60,000 nt of DNA from assembly GCF_029227915.1 (NCBI RefSeq), contig NC_079881.1, positions 17,213,501 through 17,273,500 of the forward strand, written 5' to 3'. Positions within the stretch are counted from its first letter, which is position 1; each line of letters opens with the position of its first letter. The DNA comes from Hydractinia symbiolongicarpus (taxonomy: Eukaryota; Cnidaria; Hydrozoa; Anthoathecata; Hydractiniidae). The notes beneath the pieces were generated by a model. That model saw nothing but the letters and a program-made list of their open reading frames with translations. It did not search any database and had not been told where the DNA came from. This document shows positions 35,000 through 45,350 of this stretch, piece after piece. The position numbers were made by a program, and so were the translations under genes.

Positions 35000-36050
35000 G
35001 TAATATGGATTTTATATATGTCAAGTATTATGACTTTGTGTTTATTTTGGCCATAGACTGTTATTTGCTTTTTATAGCTATTGTACAGTTTTACGTGTAT
35101 CTAGGCTCCTTTGTATGTATGTATGTTGTTGACGCATATAAGCCGGTACTGTTAATGACTGACTTTTTCCTCCAATACCCACACTAATTTGGGGAAATTT
35201 GGGGATGTCGGGCTTCCTACGTCAGCCATATAACATTTGGACAGATGCGTGTGTGAGGCTTGTGTATCTTATTATTACTTGATATTATTATCACTTATTA
35301 TCATTACGGTGAGGCACACCCTTTTATGAATCCTGATATTATTATTATGTGGTAACACACGCTGGGCCAATACTGGACCAGCTTGTGCATTCCACCTTTA
35401 GCTCATGATTATTGATAACACATGTTTATTAGGTGCAGAAGACACCATATGTGATTATCGGTTTATAGTGAAGTGCAGTGTACCTTCATGATTGAAGTGA
35501 AAGAGAAACAATATCCTTCATGCATGAGAATAAATTATTAAATAAGTATATAATTAATAAACTAAATAATTAATCATTAATTATAAGTGACAAGTAAATG
35601 TATAATTAGTTGTGAAAAGGACCTCGTGAATAGAGGATATGAGTATGTAATTCATGCATGAAGAGATCTGGGTCATGCCTTGGAAACCGCTCACAATATT
35701 ATGATCCATGAGGACATAAACTTGTGAGGGGCAACCAAAACGTGCATACTCTTGAGAAATTACCCTCTTTGCCTTGGGCAAGCATTTTGGTGTGATTACC
35801 TTGTTATGATTACTAGCAGCATGCGTTATCTGTCCTGCCTTACTTATTTATTTTCTTACCCGGCATCCCAATCCATTCCCCAAATTTACAAATTGCGTTC
35901 CATGCGTATGATGTTGTATACCAAAATGTGCCATAATACAATATTCTCGATTAATAAGTGTGTTTTTACTGAGTAACCAAGACAATTAATGATAGAGTTG
36001 ATAACATTTTAAATACTTAAAACACTATCTAACAAAGCAAGGAGGTTTTA
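35000..36050. other. 3' flank of the YR retrotransposon, no host gene seen
   Basis: The first part (to about 35,480) probably still belongs to the retroelement: it has TTATTATTA-type runs and inverted short blocks such as TGTGAGGCT and AGGCACACC, but no clear split repeats. Beyond it the sequence is AT-rich and I recognise nothing. Confidence 0.4.
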
Positions 36051-36069
36051 AGAGAAGGAGACACATCTT

Positions 36070-36458
36070 CGCAAAAACATTTCTATCGCCGATTTTCATT
36101 TTTAAACTTTTAAAACACGGTTGAAAAAAGCTTTTCTATAGCGGTTTTTCGATTTTAAACTTTTAAAATGCGATCTAAAAAACATTTATATTGCTGCTAT
36201 TCGTTTTTAAACTTTTAAAATGCAATCTAAAAAACATTTCTATCGCCGCTATTTGTTTTTAAACTTTTAAAATACGATCTAAAAAACATTTCTATCGCCG
36301 ATTTTCGTTTTTAAACTTTTAAAACACGGTTGAAAAAAGCTTTTCTATAGCGGTTTTTCGTTTTTAAACTTTTAAAATGCAATCTAAAAAAACATTTATA
36401 TCACCTTTTTTAGGTTCTTAAATTTTTAAAAGGCAATCTAAAAAAACAATTCTATCAA
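36070..36458. repeat. 52-bp tandem repeat, about 7 copies
   Basis: The unit is built around TTTTTAAACTTTTAAAA followed by a variable part and AACATTTCTATCGCC. Two nearly identical variant copies (AACACGGTTGAAAAAAGCTT) lie about 207 bases apart, which is four units, so a higher-order period is present. Confidence 0.85.
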
Positions 36459-39400
36459 AATTAAAGTTTCACTCTTTGTTAAAATATAATAATTTATATC
36501 GCTTAAAAGCTTTATTTAACCCGCACAACCAACAATGCCTTCTCGCTAGTTTATTTAGTTTCCATGCAAAACTTTTATTTAATAAAACTATTAAACAATG
36601 GCTCTTTGTGTCACATTGATAGAGTTGATAACTTTGCAATTATGCTATTGGGAATAGTTATGTTAACACTATTTAACAATAGTTACACGCAGTTATAACA
36701 GGCTATTCCTTGAGACGAGTGCAATAGCACTCGTACTCGCCCGCACACTCGTAAAAAGATTTACAAGTGCTTTTTTTCGCACTCGTGAATTTTTTTTTCT
36801 AAAGTATTATAGAGTGATGAAAAAAGCTATTACGCTGATTACATAACATTCATTTCTTTGTGATTGATTTGTTTAAAAAGTATAAAGAACATTAAAGTTG
36901 GCCCCTTTCCTTCATGCTGACACTCTTATGCTTGGCTGGTGCATTACACTAAGACTCGAACAAAATACGGAACACCATTTGGAACCATGCCACAAGTCAG
37001 TCCGACCTTCATCGTCACAGAGAATACTACGAAAAGAGTGCGCACCCATGCAAGTTAAATATAACCAGAACATGGGAGAGGTTAGGTGTCCTGTACCTTA
37101 ATACAGCTTTCAGACAAATGTTTTCGTGATGTAATACCAAAGAAAAAACATGTTGAATAAAGTTTAAAAAATCTTTTTAAAAGGGGAAAGAGAAATCAAA
37201 AATGTTTAGAAATATATTTAATGCCAAAAACATATAGCGAATCTGCTAACACATCATCGCGTCCAACACTTCAACCTTGCACTTGTGGTTAATACGTTCT
37301 ACAAAATTCATTTCTATACAGCTTAAATAACATAACGATGCGGTAAACAAAAAATAGGTAAGTGTGAATCACAGATGCAAGTATTCACATCGCACTAGTA
37401 AATTTTGCTTACGAGTGCGATTTTTCGCACACCATAGCACTCGTAATTTTTTTAGCAGGTGCTTTTTGTAGCTCTGGCATAGTTTTATTCAAGAAATGGC
37501 CTCTTATAATAAGCTGTTTTTTACAAGACAAGCTCGCAAGATAATTAATAAGAACAAAAGACAAACAACTACCGCCTCCGAAAAAAGGTGTAAAACTTAA
37601 GCGTACGCGTATGCTTACATCTGGACTGTACTGTAAGTAAAATTTAAAGTTTACCCAAAACTTATGTCAGTTTTTACAGTAATGTAATTCTCACTGTTTG
37701 TTAAGAATTGTGTAAAACTCCAGTGGTGTTAAGGTAAGTTTTTTGTCAAGAATTTTATAAAAAACAGGTTCCAATCTTGGCATGATTTAATAGGATCAAG
37801 GTAATGCCTTTCTTTAGTCATACTACTTTAATTTCTGCAGATACAGCGTGCACAAGCAGTATTTGAAAATATGGCATGGCATATACAATTCTACGAAAAA
37901 ATGGCATTCTAATTATCTCTGAAAATAAAACAGTGTACAAGTCTAACGGTGCTTAAGTCTAATGAGTCTCTTACAAGAAAACCATAACTTTAAGCTTCAG
38001 AAAGCTTAAACTGCCAGGAGTCTTTTTCAGGAGAGGTATGCGATCGCACGTGCACGCCTTGGCACACACCTAAATCGTTTTAGGCGTGTGATTAAATTCA
38101 CGCCTGAAAAATAAATATTGAGTTTTCAAAATGAACCTATAAAATCCATTCTGTAGCGTGCGATGGCAACCCTCGAAATAATTTTTGGAGACTGGTCAGA
38201 CAAAATGTCCGATAGATTTCCGTATTGGTCAGACACTTTTAGGTCTCAGAAATTAATGAAGAGTCCTGGTCCTTTTAATCCACGAGCAGGTTATTCATAG
38301 CCAACCTGACCATCCTAGCTAATTCACTGACTCATGACTTAGTTAAAAGAACTACAGACATAAATCTCTTTTGCCTGCCCCCTTCGTCATTGGTAACCAG
38401 GTCATACCAAGAAATCCAGCCATACGGTTTTTAACTAATGCGGAGGTGAACGTCGACGGAGCACGGACGAAGCAAGTCTGCAAAACTGCACTTACAGGCA
38501 GAATAGACATGTTATCATGGATTTAATTGTAGATAATTTCTTTATTTGACAAAACAATTGGAAACCATTCAGTTCCGAAGTTAAAGGATTTTTTTCCTGA
38601 AACGAAACCCACGTGTGGTATAATTGTTTTTCTGTAAAAATTTTGTTAAAGTGTAGCTGAACTTTCTGAATGAATTTTAAAGTTTTATTTAAGCCACTTG
38701 GATAATGATTTTTTTTAATTTGAAAACAAAGCATATTTTTGACTATTTGCTTGTGATGACCTGAAAAATAAACAGTAAATATAAAAATGACAGTATAGTC
38801 ATGCATACTACTTCGGACATGTACTTCTTTTGCAGACACAGCGCAAGCGTCAATCAAAAATACCATTGGTTCATAAAAAGTAAGGTTCATTAGAATGCTT
38901 TTAGCTTAAAATCTGCTCCAGCCATGCAATGGAATTTTGCATTACTAAGCTAAAACATATTTTAAGTTTATAACCTAATCAAGAAGAAGAAAAGTTGACC
39001 AAAATGGACCCTCTGGGACTGAATACTATCAGTTCAGCCCATCCAGCTTAAATGGATGCGAAAAGGGGTAGGAGTACCAATTTGCAAGATAAACTTGCTA
39101 AGAAACAAGAGAAGTACTGGTCAAGCATGAGCCAAAGTAGTAATTCATCAAATAAATTAGAGAGCCAGCCTGGTGTTAAAATTTCGCGCCGTGTGGAATG
39201 TTTTGTAAACATTGTAGCTTTCACAATATAGCTAAAAAATCATTATGCATTTACTTATTTATTTCCTATTCATTATTCATGCCCTTAGTAGGGAAATTAT
39301 ATCCAAAGTACGACGACGGCACAAGAGGTTTGTCTGTCCGACACACGACGGGCTATCAAGTATCTTTTTTAAGATTCGAAAGCTGCAATGACATTGCAAT

Positions 39401-41250
39401 CAAGCGATCCTACGTGTAAATTAATTATTTCGGTAAAATCCAGAGAAAAAAACAACAACTAAGACATCTTGTATTCGCGACGTTGGTTCAGGCGGCAACC
39501 TCGAACGGCAACATAACAGAATCTGTTTTATGTGAATAATGAGGGGATTGCTTTATTGCGCTTGCTGGATTAGTCAAAGTGTTTTCGGATTTACCAGTGA
39601 ATCCTCCTCCATTATCGCAATTTTTTCATATCCCCCCCCCCCCCCCCAAAAAAAAAAAAAATGCGCCTATAAGTGCTGAGTCAAGTTGCGAAAACAAATT
39701 TTTAGTTTGTAAAGAACAATTTCGTTTCCAGGATTGTTTCTTACACAGCGAGCGACACTGTAAAATGTGGTGGAGACGACCTTGTTGAGCAACCTCGATA
39801 CCCCAGCTTAGCAAGAATTACCCGTGCTTCGGGTGCCAACACCCTAAAGTAAAAACATCTTTACGCTCGAAATCATAGCGTACCTCGCCGTGAAATAAAT
39901 TTGCCGCCTTGGATGTCTAGTGTTGAGTTTAAGCAAAGATTAAACGGATTCGTTATGTCCGCGTTTGTTTGCGTGTAAACAAACCTTATCTTGTTGTAAA
40001 CCAAGGATAAAAGGAGACTACAAGGAGACCTTTGCGCACTGAGTTTTTTACTTCGTTCTAATATTTCCATCAACGATCAACCGTCACAGGCCTTGACTGC
40101 GGAGTCTTTATTCTCTTTCTGACTGTCAGTCTCGGACGACAGCAAGATCCTGCTTCTGTTGATGATCTTGCGCTTTTCGAAACATTGGGAACATAGGTGT
40201 TAATCTTGTGACAATAGACTATAGTCAACACTGGAATCGAGGTTGAAAATCTTATACGCCCGGTGTAAGCCTTGGTATGAAGGCCAGACCATGTACGGAA
40301 CAATATCACATCATAAAATTCATGATGAACAACCAGGCAACGCATCCACATAGCTACAATGTACGAACGGAATTTGGCTTGGTCTGGTATTTAGTCAGCT
40401 AGCTAGCTAGCCTGATAATTTATGTCCATTTATTACTGATTGATGTGTAAAGAAATGCAAAACGAGTATATAAAAAAATTCCTAACATCATGAACTGATA
40501 ATTGCATGATGCCTCATACCTAGCTGCTTATGGGCTATAAGAGAATTAGCTTGGGTGTCTTTGGTAATAGACTTTGGTAATAAACCTTTACGATAATACA
40601 CCTTTACGATAATTCAATTGTACATGCCTTCCTACGGCTCTCCCTTGTTTTACAATATCGGAAAAAAGGAGGTATATATAATCGTGTTTTTATGAGAGTT
40701 TGTGTTAGAGACGAAAGCGTGTTTTCTCCAGTTTTTTAACTTCCGTCGTATCAATTTCGTATCAAATTTTTCAGGAAACATTAATAATAATAAGATACAA
40801 CTTCTGTGTACTTTTCATTAAAAACAAAACGTGGCAAGAAAAGTTGTTTTCTCATTAATAAACTCTTTACCTCCCCCGATTGCTAAATAAGCTGCGATGG
40901 AGTGTTAGTTTTCCCGAAGTATCGTAAAGGTGTATTTCTGAAAACATCTCACTTTCATAAGGAAAAAACAGGTTCTTACCCTTCCCTCTGAATGCTATTT
41001 TTTGACTTAATAATATTGCATAAAATCTAAAAATACTCTATAGATGAGTTTCAAATTGACAGACAAAAAAATGCAGACCTTTTAGGAGGAAACTTTTCTA
41101 CTGGTGGCTACTAGCATCTTCTCACTGATAAATGATCTGAATCTAAACTACATGCAAACTATATTCTAATTTAAAGATCAAAAGATAGATAGATGTGCTT
41201 ATTTTACATGGCTGGCCTCACAAATATCAAAGGATTTTTTCACTTACATG
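36459..41250. other. Repeat-rich intergenic stretch, no gene assigned
   Basis: Two clusters of a CGCACTCGTAA / GAGTGCGAT motif lie at 36,715-36,790 and 37,380-37,470, possibly ends of one element. A C-run followed by an A-run lies at 39,632-39,661. A (GCTA)n tract is at about 40,396. The stretch around 40,070-40,350 is less AT-rich than its surroundings and open on the minus strand, but its product is not familiar. Confidence 0.4.
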
Positions 41251-41257
41251 GCTTGGG

Positions 41258-41828
41258 TTAACCCGGGGCTATGGTAACATTCACTCGCCCATATTGAATC
41301 GCTGCCAAGGGAATTCGAAATCCGAATATGTTGCTACCTACAATAAAGTCTGAAATGGTCCATGGCTTACTGGCTGCACTATTTTGGCTGTTGATTTGTT
41401 TAAGAGGTCTGGGGATTATAACAACACGCGTCACAATGAAATCATCTATAGTGGCAGCGTTCTGCGTTGCTACACAAGAAATGTTGGTTGCAAAATAAAA
41501 CAGTTCCTTCTCAACATACCCTTCCATGTCCGCAATGTCAATGTATAGCATGCAACTACTAAGATTTTGGAAGTACTAACACAAAGGCATGCATGATAGC
41601 TCTTACCTGGCCTGTGTTCTTATCTTAGAATTTCTCGTCCATGTGTCCAAATCGCTAAAATATACAAAAATTGGGGTACAATATTAAAAATATTAGATTA
41701 TTATAATATTGTTTTTACATGTTAAAATTATCCCTGTACGCAACATGAATTAGTATGTATTAAAACAAAAAAGTTTAAAAAGTTCTCAAATTCAAATCAA
41801 ATTTCAGAACTCACCCACCCACAAACAT
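41258..41828 (-). CDS. Possible small three-exon gene, function unknown
   Basis: Exons 41815-41828 (ATG start), 41607-41654 and 41258-41558 join in phase through good GT/AG sites (GTGAGT, GTAAGA). They give a 120-residue product ending at TAA. It contains DLDTWTRNSKIRTQ, then a segment with Cys and aromatic residues (FYFATNISCVATQ) and several hydrophobic beta-like stretches (FIVTRVVIIP). I do not recognise a family, signal peptide or catalytic motif. The exons could be the 3' part of a larger gene with upstream exons I did not find, or a spliced-looking coincidence; a GTAAGTG site just after the stop codon is unexplained. Confidence 0.35.
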
Positions 41829-43190
41829 CCAATTGACGTTCTCTTGTCAACTTGAGTATAGGCTGCTTCTGTGAAAGGGAGTCTGTAATTTGAATAAAAA
41901 GTTAGTTATTAACTTATCTGCTTTATTGGCTCTGTTTGAATTTCTGGCAAACACAACCTCTAAAGCTTTCTTGTAAAAATGTTTTTCTTCATGAGTAGTG
42001 ATAAACAGGATGCGGATTGGTTTCTTGCGGACATGTTTTGGTTGCTGTGAATTAAGAACTGGTGTGATCATCATAGCTATTGTTGATTTGGTATGTCAGC
42101 TTGTTTTCTTAGATTTATTTAATATAATAAGAGTCTATGCTTGTGTTTATCTCAGTATGTGATGAGCCATCATTTTTATAACAGGGTCTCTAGCAGACTC
42201 TAAAAACACTAAAAGCTCTAAAATTAAAAAAAGATTCCTAATTAAGAACCTTAAATTTTTTTTTTCAAAAAACCCTGAACATTTTGTAATGACTACTTTA
42301 CCAAAACAATTTGGATAGACTATTTTTACTTGTGCTTTCAAGGCCCTCAAAAAAACAGTTAAAAATCCTGAAAGTGAATATATTACTCAGTAAATGACCC
42401 TGAATAGCCCTGACATTGATTCAATAAATTTGTTTAACAGCTTGTATAAGGCTAATTTAAGATTAATTTTTACATCAAATTTAACTATACCATGACACGT
42501 CAATGCCTAGATGTAAAACGTCTGAGTCAAAAATTTTTGGATCTTTTTGCTTTCTACGATCATGTTTTTATGATTTTTAAAACGATCTACGGCGATATTA
42601 TTGATTTCTACGAGTAAAATAAACGAAGCTCGAAACGAACTTTATAGTTGTTGAAAAAATTTTAATATAAAGACTATGGATAATAGTCCAATTATAGCTA
42701 ATAAACGAACTTCATATAAGCAAATTTTATACAAACATCTTTGAAATGATACAAACTACATACAAACTTTATTTTAAATGATACAAACTTTAAACGAACT
42801 TGTAATTTTGATGATACGAAAAAATTTGGTATTAAAAATAAAATGTACGAAAGATTTAATAAATTGATACAAAGTTTTCGATATGAATTATACGTATACG
42901 AACATTTTGAGACGATCCTTTAGATGTCCCATGCTAATCTAAACAATTTCATGTCATTGTTAAATCTAATTTTAGCGTTAGGTTTAAAAGATGCTAACAG
43001 TGATATTTCAAATTGATGATATTGATTTATTGTACAATGTCAATCATTTAAAACTGATGTTTGTGATCAAAAAATTATATATTCTACATAGTTCTTATAA
43101 TTCTTTTTTCACATTTGCCTCCAGACATTTTCTATACAATAGTTCTTTTTTTTCACTACTAAATTTTCTTAATTTTGTTTATCTATAGGT

Positions 43191-43599
43191 ATTCAGTGTG
43201 TCCATGCTTTCTGAAGTCATAGTTACGCGACAGGAAGACCTTTTTGAAGGAATAATGTTTTGTAACAAGTCAGAGGGAAGGTTTAGTTGCAATTTAGAGA
43301 GAATCCTTACATTAGTTAGTTTGGTTAGCATCATTATCATGGCAGTTGTTTTGGTTACTACAGTTTTAAGGTTGAAGATATTTAGACTTTATTCCTCTGC
43401 AATTGCTCTACAAGCGGTTAACTTTATGACCTCTGCTGGCACACTTGCAGTGAAATTTCAAGAGGAGTGGCAATTTGAAGAGAATGATTGGGTTGGACAT
43501 GTCAAGCCTTTTGTTAACATGCTATGTGCAATGACCACAGTTTTTGTCCTTGCATCATACTACAAACTTTTAATGACACCAACTCCGATATCTGATTAA
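43191..43599 (+). CDS. Multi-pass membrane protein, terminal exon A, unrecognised
   Basis: The exon follows a clear acceptor (TTTATCTATAG) and is open from it to a TAA at 43597-43599; an ATG at 43204 would give 131 residues on its own. Three hydrophobic segments are visible: LTLVSLVSIIIMAVVLVTTV, SSAIALQAVNFMTSAGTLAV and VNMLCAMTTVFVLASYY. An acidic stretch (QFEENDW) lies before the last one. No good internal donor was found, so it looks like a last exon. Upstream exons were not located. It may share a gene with exon B at 44,724, as an alternative last exon. No family is recognised. Confidence 0.5.
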
Positions 43600-44723
43600 G
43601 AGATTTATTTATTAATGTAGTGTTAAAGATTTTATTTGAGAATTTGTTCCATTTTATGCAGCATTCTTTACCATATGGAGTCAATGTGTATATTTAATTC
43701 TTGTTTTCAAGCTTAATTTCAATGCTTTAACTGAATGATTACTTTAAAGGAAGAAACTTCCGTTTCGACTTGGATGAAAATGATGTAAAGTTGTTTTTTT
43801 AACCCATAAAAAAAATTACAGAGAAGATAATTAGAAAGACTGAATAGCCTATGTGAGCATTTCTTATACTAGGAATAAACTTGTGCAAGTGAGCCAAAAA
43901 TTTTTTGCCAACCTAAGATTCGAGATTTTGACCCAAAATAACAAAATTGTGGAAAAATTTTCTTTTTCAGTTTTATTGTGAAAATTAATATAACATTAAG
44001 TTCGTTTTGTATCTTACAACGTAGTTTAAAATAGTTAGTTTTAGTTAATGTTGTTAAATTATTTTCAAAGAAATGATTGTTTAGTATTTGCTTTGAAGCT
44101 TCGTTTCAGTAAATGTAAAGATATTAATAAATTAAAAAGTGTTTACATGTTTTTTAAAAGTATTCTCAAAACTGGAAGCATGCTACAGTATGCTTAGCAG
44201 CGTTTATTTTTTATCTTAAGCTATGCTTAATAAAATTTTACTTTCTGTTTTAAACAAACTAAGGATTTCTTTCTGTCTGTTTTCTGTCCCAATTAAGTTT
44301 TGTAAATATTTCAATGATTGTATGGTATATACAGAATTCCTTATAGGCTGAAAAAATACTGAACAATATGTCTTCTTAGATTTCTGATAGTGAAGTAACT
44401 TTTTTTATATTTGTCTACCACTTTTTGGATGTAGATAATTTGGCAATTTGACATGAAGAAATGCAAAAATGGATTTTCAGAAAGTAGTACAGAACAAGAA
44501 AAAAACATACAAAAAAGTAAACAAAAGCGTTTCCCATAAAGTTTCTTATTACGCGTGATGCTTGTTTTTTCCAAGCACAGCAAAACTTTTTTCTACGAGA
44601 AAATTGTACATAGTATCCTTATCAAACAATTTACACAAAGAATTGTAGATGGCTAATAATAATAGGATAAAGGAGATCAGTTTATTTTCATTTCTTTTAA
44701 GTGATTATTTTTCTGTTTTGTAG

Positions 44724-45350
44724 ATATTTGGTCTGTATAACATTATTGACTTTGCTGTGAGAGTGTACCTTGACGTACACAGGCATACACAAAAAGAAAT
44801 TCAGAGCAACTCAACATCTCTTTTGCCTGTCCTTCACAATGTGACGCAGTTTCACAACACCACAAAACTTATTACCTCAAAAAAAGACAAACATGGAGCT
44901 CTTTATGATGATTCAGCATTTGCTGTTATTGTGGTTGGGTGTATTGATTTGTTTATTTCATCCTTTTTGTTGTTTGTTGCAATATTACGTAAATATGAGT
45001 TGCGCGTTATTGTTTTCGTAGCTGGTGTTTGGGGTTTTGTTATGGCTTTTCTTGACATAGTTTCATTTGGTATATCAATTGCATTGAAGTTGTATGTAGA
45101 AATGGCATTTTTTGGTATTTTTGGTTTTCTGGAAATAATATTTGGCTATGTTATTTTATCATATTTCAAATTTATGACCGTTGTTGTGGAACGTGGTTTG
45201 GATGATATAAATATGTCGTATTATCCAGAAGATCCCACCACTGACTTCTCAGAAGTACAGATGGATGAAGCCGTTGATGAAAGGCCTATTATGGATGATC
45301 AGGACGATTTTCCAATGCATGGTGATGACAGCAGGATTGTTCTAACATAA
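44724..45350 (+). CDS. Multi-pass membrane protein, terminal exon B, unrecognised
   Basis: The acceptor TTCTGTTTTGTAG at 44,711-44,723 opens a 208-codon frame to TAA at 45,348-45,350. The product starts IFGLYNIIDFAVRVYLDVH (end of a membrane helix). A loop with three N-glycosylation sequons follows (NST, NVT, NTT), then three strong hydrophobic segments (AVIVVGCIDLFISSFLLFVA, VIVFVAGVWGFVMAFLDIV, FFGIFGFLEIIFGYVILSYF). The tail is acidic and cytosolic-looking (PEDPTTDFSEVQMDEAVDE). This is a four-pass layout if one helix comes from an upstream exon. Both A and B begin in phase 0 with Val/Ile-Phe, which suggests alternative use after a common upstream exon. Confidence 0.6.
   Translation: MFGLYNIIDFAVRVYLDVHRHTQKEIQSNSTSLLPVLHNVTQFHNTTKLITSKKDKHGALYDDSAFAVIVVGCIDLFISSFLLFVAILRKYELRVIVFVAGVWGFVMAFLDIVSFGISIALKLYVEMAFFGIFGFLEIIFGYVILSYFKFMTVVVERGLDDINMSYYPEDPTTDFSEVQMDEAVDERPIMDDQDDFPMHGDDSRIVLT

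Noticed and set aside
35581-35781. Minus-strand frame with EYARFGCPSQVYV, faintly like an LTR-element integrase
   Set aside because: Only about ten residues resemble the motif and no other integrase blocks are nearby.
38492-38890. 132-codon minus-strand frame
   Set aside because: No recognisable domain, AT-driven composition and no splice or context support.
40070-40351. 93-codon minus-strand frame of higher GC
   Set aside because: Product not familiar, no supporting exon on either side; could be a retroelement relic but nothing shows it.
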